Part shown: piece by piece, positions 51,619 through 62,212 of the stretch
Layout of the letters: the number at the start of each line of letters is the position of its first letter
Position numbering within the stretch: the stretch's first letter is position 1
Source: a virus
Direction: 5' to 3' (one strand)
Length of the DNA: 64,000 bases
Virus record (IMG/VR): IMGVR_UViG_3300013137_002967
Span: 1-64,000 of that record
Made by a program: the position numbers and the translations under genes
The notes under the pieces: model-generated
Told to the model about the DNA's origin: nothing
Database searches by the model: none
What the model saw: the letters and a program-made list of their open reading frames with translations, nothing else

Positions 51619-52816
51619 ATTCTTCAGATGTTGTGTCTACTGAGTCTTCTGTTTTCTCATCTTTCCTAGCCTTTTCCTTAAAATCCGCAAAACTAAGATA
51701 AATTCTTCTATCATCTCTAATTAAGGATAGCACCTTAACCTTAAGTTCATCGCCAATATTAAGTTTTTTATTATATCTATTGATATAACTAGTCTGTATC
51801 AATCCAGTTGTTTCTTCGTCTAATTGAATTAATGCCCCAAAATTTTTAATATCCTTAATTTTACAATCTAGCACCTTACCAACTTTAATAACATCCCATA
51901 ATGATTCTTTAAGAATTTGCGTTAAGATGATTTTATTACCCTTAATGATTTCTTTTACATAAAAATCGATTGCCATACCTGGTAGTATTTGATCCCATTT
52001 GTCGTGCCATGCTGAATTAACATTGGCTTTGTGTATCATACCTGTTAAGCAATTTGGTCCATCTGAAGTTGCACTAAACTGAACAAAAACTCCAAAAGGT
52101 GTAGTACCTGTAACTTCACCACGGTAAACTTGACCTAACTTAATTTTCTTAATTTCTTCTGGAATCAATGTCTGTAAATATTTTCTTCTTGAAACTACAT
52201 AGACACCTTTCTCTTGCTGTAGTGTCTCTAACATTACTTCAAATGTGTCTCCCATAATAGAATTCGCATCAGATAATTTATTAACATCAGCAAGTGTGTT
52301 TGGCATGAATGCTTCTATAGTGATATTATCCATATGAATATCCATCATATATCCAGCTGGAATCATCTCTTTGACTGACGAGGTAAGAGGAAGATTATTA
52401 TCAAAATAAAATTTCATCTTATTGTGAACATTTTGTTTGATAAGTTCGGTGATAGATCCTTTAATAATATAAGGATTATCACTAATATCAGTGATTAAAA
52501 CATCTATTTCCGAACCTACTTCTAGATCGGCAGACACATTCATTTTCTTTGGTTTATCAACATAGATATAGTCTTTATGTCCGAAATCCACCAAGATTTC
52601 TTTCTCATTAATACGAGAAATTGTACCTCTGATTACATCATTGAGGTGAACTTCTCTAAAATTAACAAATGATTTTTCAATTTCATAATACATTTCTAAA
52701 TATTCTTCAGGAACATCTTTAGAACTTTTGATTTTTCTAATTTTATTATTAGATAAAAAAGGAAACGGATCTGGGAGTTTTGCTATATTAACTCCATCAA
52801 TTAATTCGTTATTCAT
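51617..52816 (-). CDS. ribosomal protein S1-like RNA-binding protein
   Basis: 399 residues with at least three S1 domains: about 57-120 (DVIRGTISRINEKEILVDFG), 228-305 (GQVYRGEVTGTTPFGVFVQF ... ILTQ) and 318-385 (KVLDCKIKDIKNFGALIQL ... RIYLSFADF); a diverged fourth may lie at 120-220. Cellular S1 in Bacteroidota has six. Likely favours phage mRNA on the ribosome, which fits the lack of Shine-Dalgarno sites. Acidic Ser/Thr tail. Confidence 0.88.
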   Translation of the reverse strand: MNNELIDGVNIAKLPDPFPFLSNNKIRKIKSSKDVPEEYLEMYYEIEKSFVNFREVHLNDVIRGTISRINEKEILVDFGHKDYIYVDKPKKMNVSADLEVGSEIDVLITDISDNPYIIKGSITELIKQNVHNKMKFYFDNNLPLTSSVKEMIPAGYMMDIHMDNITIEAFMPNTLADVNKLSDANSIMGDTFEVMLETLQQEKGVYVVSRRKYLQTLIPEEIKKIKLGQVYRGEVTGTTPFGVFVQFSATSDGPNCLTGMIHKANVNSAWHDKWDQILPGMAIDFYVKEIIKGNKIILTQILKESLWDVIKVGKVLDCKIKDIKNFGALIQLDEETTGLIQTSYINRYNKKLNIGDELKVKVLSLIRDDRRIYLSFADFKEKARKDEKTEDSVDTTSEE

Positions 52817-52909
52817 AATATAATAATTTAAGGTTTAATTAACTTTTTTTCAAGATTTATAGGATATATAGGTACACTAAAAGTAAAAGTTTACTTTTAA
52901 AAAATTTTT

Positions 52910-53551
52910 TTATAAATCATTCTGTTTTCTTTTGGTAGGTAAAACTTCTGATGAGTGATCCCATGTCTGTGAGTGAAATATGTTATCTTTATCATATTCT
53001 GGATTATCCGTTAGATCCCAATATACGTCCATAAAATTATATTTAAATGTTAATGAAAAAGTTTGTTCCTGAACATTAATAGATTGGTATGCTAATCTTA
53101 TTTCTGATAAGTTTTTTAATAGTGCGGATCTGAAAACAACAGAATATAAAAAATCACCATCTTTATCTAGAATAAATAATTGTAACCAAGGTAAATAATA
53201 TTTTCTAGTGTTATTATAGTATTCAGCGAATATTTGTTGAGTCATAAAATAATTAGCATGTGAATCTACACTTCTTAGGGTTATATCTAATGAATTTGAA
53301 TAGGTATCATATATGTTTGTGGCAGGTTTATATTCTATTTTTTTACCAAATTTATGTATTTGTTCAGAACCTTCATATGTAATACTAGGAAAAACTATTT
53401 CTTTTATAGTTGAGTTTATATAAGCAATTGGATCTGTGTAAGGTATCCAGTTTTTATCCATATATTTTTTTAATCTATCATCAACTTCCTTCGCAATAAA
53501 ATCTGTAGGAAATTGGAAAAGAAATTGGTTACTTTGTGAATTTATTCTCAT
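52910..53551 (-). CDS. putative virion structural protein, tail-associated
   Basis: 213 residues. The FPTDFIAKEVDDRLKKYM start and SITYEGSEQIHKFGKKIEY segment suggest a T4-like tail or baseplate subunit, and its neighbours are structural. No definite family. TATATATA promoter at 53568-53576. Confidence 0.5.
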   Translation of the reverse strand: MRINSQSNQFLFQFPTDFIAKEVDDRLKKYMDKNWIPYTDPIAYINSTIKEIVFPSITYEGSEQIHKFGKKIEYKPATNIYDTYSNSLDITLRSVDSHANYFMTQQIFAEYYNNTRKYYLPWLQLFILDKDGDFLYSVVFRSALLKNLSEIRLAYQSINVQEQTFSLTFKYNFMDVYWDLTDNPEYDKDNIFHSQTWDHSSEVLPTKRKQNDL

Positions 53552-53585
53552 AATTTATTATTTTCTTTATATATAAAAACTATAC

Positions 53586-53888
53586 TTAAACACCAATATT
53601 TGTATTATTTATTATATTTTGTATTACAGTATTACTTTCAAAGTTTTCAATTGAACTTTCATTATATATAATACCTTCATTTTTGAATCTTTTTAATGGT
53701 AAGACATCAACTTTATTTATATATGGATTTTTTAATAATTCTCTATATTGATCCTCAGATATTTCAGATGCTATTATTAGATTATCTTTCATAAATACTA
53801 TAGTTCCACCACTTTGAATAATTAGATCTTTAATTTCGTTACTATAATTTAGATTCTTAAAAACTGAGCTTTGTGTAGAAGTTGCCAT
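53586..53888 (-). CDS. propeptide/I9-like domain protein (100 aa)
   Basis: The stretch IQSGGTIVFMKDNLIIASEISEDQY with NPYINKVDVLPLKRF closely parallels the N-terminus of the adjacent 405-residue Ig-like protein. The fold looks like an inhibitor-I9 or subtilisin-propeptide type ferredoxin-like domain. It may be a stand-alone partner or assembly unit for the larger virion protein. Confidence 0.55.
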   Translation of the reverse strand: MATSTQSSVFKNLNYSNEIKDLIIQSGGTIVFMKDNLIIASEISEDQYRELLKNPYINKVDVLPLKRFKNEGIIYNESSIENFESNTVIQNIINNTNIGV

Positions 53889-53902
53889 TTATTTTATTAT
53901 TT

Positions 53903-55120
53903 TTAAATACTATAAGTTGTAATAGTTAAATCTTTTGTACTTGTTCCATATGGACTTGTGGCTTTTATTTTTAGATAATATACACCATCATAAATAGGTA
54001 TACCACTAATGGTATCTACACCGAATTGTAAACCTTCTGGTAATATACCAATTATATTATATGTTACACCAGATACCGGTGAAGATGTTACGGTATACGT
54101 GAAATTGTAATATTGATAACATGAAGCCTGTCCTAAACTAGTAATAACTGGAACTTCACCAGATTCTATTTTTAATATTTTTGAATCGGAACTTGCAGCA
54201 TTAGAAACTGTTATTGTTAAGTTATAAGTTACAGCCGATAAAAATACACCACTTATGACATTATTGATTAAAGTTAATTCAGCAGGTAAGCCTGTAACGC
54301 TATATGTTTTTGGTGGTGTTCCTGTTGATTCAATTGTATATGAAAATAAAGTACCTATTTTACTATAAACCTCTAAATTTGTATTTGTAATTTTAATCGG
54401 ATTTAGAATATTTAGAGTTAGATTTGTGGAATAAGAACCATAATTATTTGAAACTTTAAGTACTATATTGTAAATACCTTCATCACTTGTCATACCACTC
54501 AAAGTTGTACCATTTTTAATAAATAAATTACCCTGATAATTATTAGGCTTAATAATTTCAAATGTTAAAGGTGCTGTTCCACTAGCAAGTAATTCATAAT
54601 TAAACCAACTATTTGTCAATGCTGAGATTGATAAAATTTCATTTGTAATAACTGGTGGTGTACTCGTTAAAGTTACACCAGATGAAATATTGTTTTGTAT
54701 ATTTTGAAAATTTGTTTTTCTTGATTTTCCAGAGAGTCCATCAATACCACTGGTTGTTCCAGTATAAGTTATACCTGTATTTACAATAATACTACCATTC
54801 AATATACCATCTGTACCACCATTAATATTGTACGTAGATAATGTTGAAATATCTAGTTGATCTATTAAATTCAAATCTACTTCTCCGTATTTTTTTAATG
54901 GTAAGTCCTCAATATAATCTATATTTGGACTGATTTGCAATTGATTATATAATTCTTCACTAATCTCCGATGCTATAATAATATTATTATAAGAATAAAG
55001 AACGGTACCACCATTTTGATTTATCTCATTTCTAATATCAGAATTATATCTTAATATACTTTCCGATGCATTAATAAGTTGAATTAATTCATCTATGTTA
55101 GATGTTGTTGTTCCTGTCAT
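53903..55120 (-). CDS. Ig-like (He_PIG type) virion protein
   Basis: 405 residues. N-terminal I9-like domain (NGGTVLYSYNNIIIASEISEE, then IDYIEDLPLKKYG), then three tandem beta-sandwich units of about 75-80 residues, each with an (A/G)-T-x-P-x-T(F/Y) strand and a G-x-Y-x-(I/L)-x-(I/V)-x-(A/V)-(S/T)-N ending, as in putative Ig (PF05345-type) domains. Probably an exposed tail or capsid protein that binds cell-surface sugars. Overlaps the 604-residue gene by 4 bases. Confidence 0.7.
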   Translation of the reverse strand: MTGTTTSNIDELIQLINASESILRYNSDIRNEINQNGGTVLYSYNNIIIASEISEELYNQLQISPNIDYIEDLPLKKYGEVDLNLIDQLDISTLSTYNINGGTDGILNGSIIVNTGITYTGTTSGIDGLSGKSRKTNFQNIQNNISSGVTLTSTPPVITNEILSISALTNSWFNYELLASGTAPLTFEIIKPNNYQGNLFIKNGTTLSGMTSDEGIYNIVLKVSNNYGSYSTNLTLNILNPIKITNTNLEVYSKIGTLFSYTIESTGTPPKTYSVTGLPAELTLINNVISGVFLSAVTYNLTITVSNAASSDSKILKIESGEVPVITSLGQASCYQYYNFTYTVTSSPVSGVTYNIIGILPEGLQFGVDTISGIPIYDGVYYLKIKATSPYGTSTKDLTITTYSI

Positions 55121-56931
55121 ACTGATGTGTTTTTATATTTAGTGTAGATAATAACTGTTCTACCTGCTTTTGGCCATTCAGATGTAGTTGTTTGAACTGT
55201 AGTTGCCGGTGAACCTGGAGAAGACACCACATTACTAATAGTTGAACTTGGTGTAGAGACATTATTATCAACAAAACTAATATCCTCGAAAAATGAAAAT
55301 GTACCAGAGTATAATAATGTTTTAACCTTGTTAGATAATATAGTTAGATAGAAATTTGTATAACCTTTATCATATATTTTCTTTAATACATCTATGTCAT
55401 TTTCAACAATTTTAAAATTAACAATACCATGCTGATAATCATTATCTGCTTCTCTATAAATAGATTTTTCTATTGATTCTGTATCAGATTTAAAAGTTAG
55501 CAATAATTCTGAATTATTGAGAACATTTGATAAATCATACTGCTCTAACTGATTAGCTAATCCTGAATTAGTTTCAGGGATTTTTGCCATTCTAAACTGA
55601 ATAATATTGTCAAATGGTGTTATAACAATATTTAATAGACCCATACCTTTATAATCCACAGTTGATGTTGGACTATTAACTATTATCTTTCCTACTTCTA
55701 CTAATTGTGGTGAATTAACTTTAATAATTTCTGTCATTAGATTACCTGAAAAATAGTCTTTACCTAATACTATTTCATCTGGTTTTGCATTGTATATTTT
55801 AAGATTATTTAAATTTGATATGTTTAAGCTTAATAATTTTTTACCATATTTCTGAACATTGTTATCTAATCCAATAGACGTGTATCTAGATATAGTACTC
55901 ATATCAACTAAATCTATAACTCTCATTTCAACTCTTATTGCAGCAGTAGTATTAGTGAAAGTTAAAATAGGTCTATAAAGAATTTTTTTTGTAAAATCAT
56001 CATTCACACCTCCGGTCAAAACCACAGTTTGCATATTTGTTTGTATATTTTCTTCATATAAATATATATCATACTCAATTCTAACTCTACGACCTTTATT
56101 TTCAACTTCTCTAATAAAATTATCTAAATTTTCGTTGGATTCACCATATGTTCCATAAATTTCAAAGAAATCGCCTTCAGTTGATTCTTCTATCACAACA
56201 GCCAGTGTATTATATTCTGGTGATTTTGCAAAAGAGGTTCTATACGTATCAGAAGCATAATAATAAGTATTACCTAATACAACTTCTTTTGCGTTTAGAT
56301 ATTGAAAATCAACAAATATTGGTGAATTTTGGCTTAATCCTTCACCGTTAGTTAAATTGTAATTGATACTATTTTCCCATACTGTATTTCCAGTTTGAGA
56401 AACATATCTTTGATTTGATACATAGTCAATAGAAGTTATTTCAAATTGATAATACTTACCCCATTCTTGTTCATCATAGATAAAAGGTATTGCGAGATTT
56501 GTTAAACCTGAACTTGTAGTTGATGTAGCATCAAAGAAAATATTAGATAATTCGTAGATATTTAAGTTATAGAAGCCATATGTAAAAATTTTTAAATATA
56601 AACCCACATATCCATCAAATACAAAATTATAAGATGTTGGTAGATATATTTTGACTATATCATAAGGTATTGGTGATGTATTATAATCTTGCTCTTGTAA
56701 AAAATTATATTTTGACGGACTCACTTGAGTATATTTTCTGAGAACTGGATCTAATTGGAATAGATTATTAGTTATATTATTGTTGTTAGAGGTTGAAAGA
56801 AAACTTCTTTTTTTATTCTCATTTAAATTGGTTATAACTTTATAATTCTCTGTTATGTAATGCTCATTATCAAATGTCCATTCCATTAGAACATTTGTAT
56901 TTAACTTTATAAACTTCGACGATCTTGCCAT
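55117..56931 (-). CDS. large virion structural protein (604 aa)
   Basis: Beta-rich, Tyr/Asn-rich protein with no family I can name. The start MARSSKFIKLNTNVLMEWTFD and later strand repeats suggest a tail or baseplate component. The C-terminal part has a Ser/Thr/Pro-rich linker (SSPGSPATTVQTTTSEWP). TATATATA promoter at 56951-56959 and an ATGA overlap with the Ig-like gene place it in the virion operon. Confidence 0.55.
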   Translation of the reverse strand: MARSSKFIKLNTNVLMEWTFDNEHYITENYKVITNLNENKKRSFLSTSNNNNITNNLFQLDPVLRKYTQVSPSKYNFLQEQDYNTSPIPYDIVKIYLPTSYNFVFDGYVGLYLKIFTYGFYNLNIYELSNIFFDATSTTSSGLTNLAIPFIYDEQEWGKYYQFEITSIDYVSNQRYVSQTGNTVWENSINYNLTNGEGLSQNSPIFVDFQYLNAKEVVLGNTYYYASDTYRTSFAKSPEYNTLAVVIEESTEGDFFEIYGTYGESNENLDNFIREVENKGRRVRIEYDIYLYEENIQTNMQTVVLTGGVNDDFTKKILYRPILTFTNTTAAIRVEMRVIDLVDMSTISRYTSIGLDNNVQKYGKKLLSLNISNLNNLKIYNAKPDEIVLGKDYFSGNLMTEIIKVNSPQLVEVGKIIVNSPTSTVDYKGMGLLNIVITPFDNIIQFRMAKIPETNSGLANQLEQYDLSNVLNNSELLLTFKSDTESIEKSIYREADNDYQHGIVNFKIVENDIDVLKKIYDKGYTNFYLTILSNKVKTLLYSGTFSFFEDISFVDNNVSTPSSTISNVVSSPGSPATTVQTTTSEWPKAGRTVIIYTKYKNTSV

Positions 56932-57014
56932 TATCTTTTATTTCTTTTTTCTATATATAAAAAATGAAACTTTATCTAATAAAAAATATAAAAATTAAAA
57001 AATAATTATTTATT

Positions 57015-57539
57015 ATGAATAATAATATAAGTTTTCCACCTGGATCACCTTGGCCTGGTGTAACAACAACTGGTTCACCTTGGTTAACAATAACACCAGA
57101 TATAACAACAATTAATTCACCTTGGTTAACAATAACACCAAATAAATATACACTTGAAAATTTATTCTATTACATTGAATTTGAATGTGATAATAAATCA
57201 TTATTAAATTCAAGTATTGTAGGCATCAGAAGAAAAAAGTTTATTTTTAATTGTAATTATGTTGGAAACAGAATTCAACCTTATGAATATATAATGAATT
57301 TGATAGATGATAAGAAACTATTCTCTGTTAATGTTACCGTAAGTGATATATTAACAATCTCTTATGTTAATGTTAGATTTACTGAGATAGAAAATAATTT
57401 AAATTTTAACGGTAATTGTAATTTTAGTGAACTTAAAGTTAGATTTAGATGTGAAAAAATATTATATAAAAATCATAAATTATCCAATAAAGAATTAAGA
57501 GCAGATAAGATAAAAAAAATAAATGAAAATGTAGAATGA
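57015..57539 (+). CDS. protein with N-terminal SPWLTITP repeats (174 aa)
   Basis: Residues 6-45 hold repeats of S-P-W-[LP]-[TG]-[IV]-T with Pro and Thr, including two copies of SPWLTITP, then a globular beta domain (FYYIEFECDNKSLLN onward). The repeat could be an attachment arm on the virion. No family recognised. Overlaps the P-loop kinase gene by 4 bases. Confidence 0.55.
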   Translation: MNNNISFPPGSPWPGVTTTGSPWLTITPDITTINSPWLTITPNKYTLENLFYYIEFECDNKSLLNSSIVGIRRKKFIFNCNYVGNRIQPYEYIMNLIDDKKLFSVNVTVSDILTISYVNVRFTEIENNLNFNGNCNFSELKVRFRCEKILYKNHKLSNKELRADKIKKINENVE

Positions 57540-58051
57540 AAATAGTAGTAGTTAATGGTTCAGCAAGAAGTGGTAAAGATAATTTTGTAAATTATTTCAA
57601 AAAACACTATAATAGTAAGTGTTTTAATTGGTCCACGATAGACAAAGTAAAAAGAGTCTCAAGAAGAAATTTTGGTTGGAATGGTAGAAAAACTGATGAG
57701 GCAAGATTATTCCTATCTGAATTAAAAAGAATTTGGACAGAATTCAATAATGGTCCATTTGAAGATATGGTTAACAAGATCACTAGACATTACACCAAAT
57801 TAGATAAAAAGGATAAGCAAAATGTAATATATTTTATTCATTGTAGAGAACCACATGAAATTCAAAAATTTGTAGATAAATATGAAGATAAGTGTATTAC
57901 ATTACTCTTAAAAAGAGATGATAGGGATGTACCTAATAATGAATCTGATAAAAATGTTGCCAATTTCAATTATGATCATATTATCAACAATATTGGTGAT
58001 AAAAAGCAATTAGAAAAAGAAGCAATAGAATTTATTAATAAAATAAAATAA
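57536..58051 (+). CDS. P-loop nucleotide kinase, dNMP kinase-like
   Basis: 171 residues. Walker A GSARSGKD (8-15) in VVNGSARSGKDNFVNYF, later LLLKRDDRD lid-like segment and a final HIINN. Resembles the deoxynucleoside monophosphate kinase / adenylate kinase group used by T4-like phages, but could be another P-loop kinase. Confidence 0.7.
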   Translation: MKIVVVNGSARSGKDNFVNYFKKHYNSKCFNWSTIDKVKRVSRRNFGWNGRKTDEARLFLSELKRIWTEFNNGPFEDMVNKITRHYTKLDKKDKQNVIYFIHCREPHEIQKFVDKYEDKCITLLLKRDDRDVPNNESDKNVANFNYDHIINNIGDKKQLEKEAIEFINKIK

Positions 58052-58055
58052 AAAT

Positions 58056-58283
58056 ATGCAAGAATTAATATTTAATACTACACAAAAAACAATAGAGATA
58101 AAAAAAGATTATCAAGGTGATAAAATTTATCACTTTAATAATATATCTACTGTTAAATATTTAGAAGGTTTTTACGAAGTTATTCAAGAATCTGATGAAA
58201 TTGATGAAAAAACAGGAAAGCCTAAAAAATATCCCATATTCAGATTACCAATATCTAATACAAATATGAGAATAATAAAATGA
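58056..58283 (+). CDS. small protein of unknown function (75 aa)
   Basis: Strand-rich (FNTTQKTIEIKKDYQGDKIY) small protein with no family. ATGA overlap with the following membrane peptide gene. Confidence 0.6.
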   Translation: MQELIFNTTQKTIEIKKDYQGDKIYHFNNISTVKYLEGFYEVIQESDEIDEKTGKPKKYPIFRLPISNTNMRIIK

Positions 58284-58387
58284 TAAAAATTATAATTAGC
58301 TTATATATTGTAATAGTATGTTTATCTGTAGTGATGGCGACACTCACACTATTAAATGTCATTAAAAGAAAAAAAATAAGAGCTTAA
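58280..58387 (+). CDS. single-span membrane peptide (35 aa)
   Basis: MIKIIISLYIVIVCLSVVMA and the following residues form one membrane helix with a basic end (KRKKIRA). Translation-coupled by ATGA overlap. Small phage membrane peptides often act in lysis or superinfection control; role not shown. Confidence 0.55.
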   Translation: MIKIIISLYIVIVCLSVVMATLTLLNVIKRKKIRA

Positions 58388-58402
58388 AAGCTCTATTTTT
58401 TT
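58379..58402 (+). terminator. rho-independent terminator
   Basis: AGAGCTT/AAGCTCT stem followed by a T run. Confidence 0.75.
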
Positions 58403-58577
58403 AATCAATCTCCAAGTCCTGTTTATAAAGTTTATTCTTACCCTTTCTAGAATAATCTTTTAGAGTTTTATGCTTTTTATTTTTAGCATACCAACCTGTG
58501 CTATTCTCAATTTCAGCATCACGACTACCTCTGCGAATAGCTTTCAAATAATCAATATTTACTTTAGAATCTTTCAT
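58401..58577 (-). CDS. small basic protein (58 aa)
   Basis: MKDSKVNIDYLKAIRRGSRD start and a Lys-rich end with HKTLKDYSRKGKNK, similar in character to small basic Bacteroidota proteins of unknown role. TAnnTTTG element at 58596-58603, 19 bases upstream. Confidence 0.6.
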   Translation of the reverse strand: MKDSKVNIDYLKAIRRGSRDAEIENSTGWYAKNKKHKTLKDYSRKGKNKLYKQDLEID

Positions 58578-58595
58578 ACGTTTTATATATTTTTA

Positions 58596-58603
58596 CAAAT
58601 ATA
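58596..58603 (-). promoter_or_regulatory. TAnnTTTG -7 element
   Basis: Leftward TATATTTG ahead of the 58-residue gene, immediately after the Clp ATPase terminator. Confidence 0.5.
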
Positions 58604-58616
58604 ATACTTTAAAATA

Positions 58617-58646
58617 AAAAAAGTCTCATTTCTGAGACTTTTTTTA
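58617..58646 (-). terminator. rho-independent terminator of the Clp operon
   Basis: AAGTCTCA/TGAGACTT stem with A/T runs, 15 bases past the Clp ATPase stop. Confidence 0.85.
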
Positions 58647-58660
58647 TTTTAAATTTATTT

Positions 58661-61600
58661 TTATTTAGCCGGTGTCTCGCTTAATTCGGTTTCGATTCCT
58701 TTATCTTTTGAAGTCAATTTCACAATTTTAACATCATTAGAAGTTTTATCGTATCTTATTGATATTCTATCACCAACTTTAAGTTCTTCATTAATAATTG
58801 CATCTGTGATTTTATCTTCAATATATTTCTGAATTGCTCTTTTTAATGGTCTTGCACCATAATCGGGATCGTAACCTTTTTCAAATAAAAAGTCTTTTAG
58901 AGAGGTTGTGATTGTAATTTCATATCCAATATCTTTCAACCTCTGAATAGTAGATTTAACTTCAACATCTACGATGGTACCAATATTATCTTTTGTTAAA
59001 GAATTAAACATTATAACTTCGTCAATACGATTCATAAACTCAGGATTGAAGATTTTTTTCAATTCTTTTTCAATAACACTATTTTTATCAGACTGAGAAA
59101 CATCAGTCTTGAAACCAATACCAGTTCCAAAATCTTTAAGTTTTCTGGATCCGGCATTTGATGTCATAATAATAATAGTGTTTTTAAAGTCAACTCTACG
59201 ACCATAACTATCAGTTAGTACACCATCATCAAGAAGCTGAAGAAGAATGTTATAAACGTCAGGATGTGCTTTCTCAATTTCATCAAGAAGGATAATTGAA
59301 TAAGGTTTACGTCTTACTGCTTCAGTTAATTCACCACCATCTTCATAACCAACGTATCCAGGAGGTGCTCCAACTAACCTAGAAACTGTATGTTTCTCCA
59401 TATATTCACTCATATCAATTCTAATCATTGAATCTTCTGATCCAAAAAGTTCCTTCGCAAGAACTTTGGCAAGGTATGTGTTATGAGTCACAGTAAAATC
59501 ACCTAATAAATATAAATGGTTTCCATCAATTTCGAATCCATAATAGTCATCAACTCCAATATATTCCACATCAAATCCTGTCAACATTACGTTCTTTTTT
59601 TGTTTTCTTGCTGTAGATTGCTTTTTACTTAAAATAATATTAAGATCACTTAAATCTCCACATATATTAATAGAGTAATATATATCTCCGTTTACTATTT
59701 TTGGTGTTTTTGACGCTCTATATCCAAGACTTCTAGATAAAAATAGAATTTGATCCGCTAATTTATCATATTTGGTTGATATCAAATAACAATTATGATG
59801 ATGATACCCATCACTATCAATAAGTCCAGCTAAAACTGCTTTTCTAACAGAAGAATCATTATATAAGTAATCATCAGGAATAAATTTGCTATTAGTAATA
59901 TCTTTCTCTTTATATTTCTTCATTAAATTATATTCTCTGAAAGTTGTCATTAAATTATTATTATGATACTCTCCTTTAATATTACCCGTTAAAACGTATG
60001 TATTGGATTTATTGTTTTCTAATTCGTCAACTCTAACATTAAGATTCCAATCTCTAGCTATTTTGTATATATAATCTACTACTTCAGAATCTGCTGTAGT
60101 TATCCCACAATTATGACTATTACCATCACCTAACCATAATCCCATAAAATATGGATCTATTTTAACCATTTTTGATGGAAACTCAACATTAGTTCTCCAT
60201 AATTTATGAATGTGCTTGAACCATTTACTCTTTTCTAGATATTCATTTAGTGGTATATTTACCGTTTCATATGAGCCTGTTTTTTTAAGTGAGAGAATAT
60301 GCGGATTATTACAAACGAATGAATCTCCACCGTTTAATGGATTTATTCGATACATCTTATCTTTACCTCTTGCTAAAGAAATCACTGTTCTTGGTGTAGA
60401 ATCATCACCCATTAATAAATCTCCTGGTAATACATCTTCAACATTTTTAATACTACCATCAAACATTAATATTTTTGTTCCTTTACCGTGACATTTCCCC
60501 ACACCTGTAGGACCCAAGAAAATAAATGAACCAACAGGTCTTTTTGGATCTTTAATACCGATCCTTGCTCTTTTAACTGCTCGTACAAGTTTATCTACAG
60601 CATCATCCTGTCCGATAACAATACCTTTAACTTTACTAGACATAACTTTTAATTTAGTATTTTCATCAGATGATACATTATCTACTGGAATTTTTGTCAT
60701 TAATGCGATAACCTCTGTCACATCATCTTTGGATACAATATCTCTAACTTTAGAAATTTCAGCTTTCCAGATTTCTTTTTCTGAATTTAACTGTTTTGTC
60801 AATTCCTTTTCAAGATCTCTTTTCTCAGCCGCCATTTCAAATTTTTGCTCATTTACATATGATTCTTTCTCGGTTTTTATTTTTTTAATTTTCTTTTCAA
60901 GATCCTGAATTTTTTTAGGTGTTTCAATGTTCTTATTAACATGAACTTTTGAACCTGCCTCATCCATAGCGTCGATTGCCTTATCTGGTAGATGTTTTTC
61001 TGACATATATTTATCAGTTAATTCTACACAATATTTCAGTGCTTCATCGGTATAGGTAACATTATGATAATCTTCATATCTCTCTTTTAGATTTTTAAGA
61101 ATTTCTAATGTTTCAGATTTTGAATTGGGATCTACATCTACCTTCTGAAATCTACGTTCAAGAGCTGCGTCTTTTTCAATATATTTACGATACTCTTCAA
61201 GTGTTGTCGCACCAATACACCTAAAAAATCCTCTAGATAATGCTGGTTTCAACATATTAGCAGCATCAAGAGAACCCTGAGCAGATCCTGCACCAATAAT
61301 TGTGTGAATTTCATCAATAAATAGAATAATGTTATGATTTTCTTCCATTTCTTTGATGATTCCTCTCATTCTTTGTTCAAATTCACCACGATATTTAGTA
61401 CCAGCAACCAAAGAACCCATATCAAGTGTGATAATTCTCTTATCTTTTAGATTTTCTGGTACTTTACCTTCAACAATTAATTGTGCAATACCTTCAACAA
61501 TTGCAGATTTACCTACACCTGGTTCACCTACCAAAACTGGATTATTCTTTTTTCTACGCGAAAGAATTTGTGAAATTCTTTTTATCTCAGTTTTTCTACC

Positions 61601-62206
61601 AACAACGGGATCTAAACTATTCTCTTTAGCTAGTTTTGTAAGATCTGTACCAAATTGATCAATTAATTTGGTTTTAGAATTCTTATTACCCTTAGCTTCG
61701 GGTTCGTTTACTGGTTCTTCCATTTCCATATTACCTTCTCCTTCTAATTCGTTACTAAAATCAACTTCTTCCTCCTCATTTCTAAGTTTTGCTTTGATAA
61801 GTTTAATAATTTCAGGATTTTTACTAAAAAGTTCCGTTACCAAATTAGTTTTATTTTCTAGTATTGCTGAGAATACGTGCTCAGCCTCAACTTCATCAGC
61901 ATTAATTTTTTCAGCAAATGAAATTGCATTTTTAAGAATTTTATCTGTTTCAGAATCAAGTGAAATTTTAGAATTACTTCTCAGTTTATTTATTCCAATC
62001 TGATACTGATAAGCTAGTGACCAATCATGTAAAGTTTGTTTTACATTTTCTACATTAAGAATATCCTCCAACAGAGAATAAATCTTTGGATCTTCGTTAA
62101 CTAGTGCTAAAAATAAATGTTCGGGTCTAATTGTATTAGACCCAATACCAATTGCAATTTGTTTACTACTTTTAATAGACTCTTCTACACTTTTTGATTG
62201 CTTCAT
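58661..62206 (-). CDS. clpC: ClpC-type AAA+ unfoldase with intein
   Basis: 1181 residues, of which 338 are an intein (572-909); the spliced protein would be 843 residues, normal for ClpC/ClpA. N-domain (1-145) with double Clp-N repeats, Walker A GEPGVGKS (227-234), Walker B FIDEIHT, a middle coiled-coil with a UVR-like segment ([17 protein letters not shown]), and the second AAA+ module split at GPTGVGK/T by the intein. C-terminal D2 domain intact. Partner of ClpP (13663) and ClpS (62451). Confidence 0.94.
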   Translation of the reverse strand: MKQSKSVEESIKSSKQIAIGIGSNTIRPEHLFLALVNEDPKIYSLLEDILNVENVKQTLHDWSLAYQYQIGINKLRSNSKISLDSETDKILKNAISFAEKINADEVEAEHVFSAILENKTNLVTELFSKNPEIIKLIKAKLRNEEEEVDFSNELEGEGNMEMEEPVNEPEAKGNKNSKTKLIDQFGTDLTKLAKENSLDPVVGRKTEIKRISQILSRRKKNNPVLVGEPGVGKSAIVEGIAQLIVEGKVPENLKDKRIITLDMGSLVAGTKYRGEFEQRMRGIIKEMEENHNIILFIDEIHTIIGAGSAQGSLDAANMLKPALSRGFFRCIGATTLEEYRKYIEKDAALERRFQKVDVDPNSKSETLEILKNLKERYEDYHNVTYTDEALKYCVELTDKYMSEKHLPDKAIDAMDEAGSKVHVNKNIETPKKIQDLEKKIKKIKTEKESYVNEQKFEMAAEKRDLEKELTKQLNSEKEIWKAEISKVRDIVSKDDVTEVIALMTKIPVDNVSSDENTKLKVMSSKVKGIVIGQDDAVDKLVRAVKRARIGIKDPKRPVGSFIFLGPTGVGKCHGKGTKILMFDGSIKNVEDVLPGDLLMGDDSTPRTVISLARGKDKMYRINPLNGGDSFVCNNPHILSLKKTGSYETVNIPLNEYLEKSKWFKHIHKLWRTNVEFPSKMVKIDPYFMGLWLGDGNSHNCGITTADSEVVDYIYKIARDWNLNVRVDELENNKSNTYVLTGNIKGEYHNNNLMTTFREYNLMKKYKEKDITNSKFIPDDYLYNDSSVRKAVLAGLIDSDGYHHHNCYLISTKYDKLADQILFLSRSLGYRASKTPKIVNGDIYYSINICGDLSDLNIILSKKQSTARKQKKNVMLTGFDVEYIGVDDYYGFEIDGNHLYLLGDFTVTHNTYLAKVLAKELFGSEDSMIRIDMSEYMEKHTVSRLVGAPPGYVGYEDGGELTEAVRRKPYSIILLDEIEKAHPDVYNILLQLLDDGVLTDSYGRRVDFKNTIIIMTSNAGSRKLKDFGTGIGFKTDVSQSDKNSVIEKELKKIFNPEFMNRIDEVIMFNSLTKDNIGTIVDVEVKSTIQRLKDIGYEITITTSLKDFLFEKGYDPDYGARPLKRAIQKYIEDKITDAIINEELKVGDRISIRYDKTSNDVKIVKLTSKDKGIETELSETPAK
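59480..60493 (-). mobile_element. intein with LAGLIDADG homing endonuclease in Clp ATPase
   Basis: 338 codons from Cys572 ([13 protein letters not shown], splicing block A) to the terminal His-Asn (FTVTHN), with Thr as first residue of the C-extein. NNPHIL looks like block B. Two LAGLIDADG motifs ([10 protein letters not shown] and LAGLIDSDG) mark an intact-looking endonuclease. Inserted exactly between Lys and Thr of the second Walker A motif, so the ATPase is inactive until splicing. Confidence 0.93.
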
Positions 62207-62212
62207 AATTTA

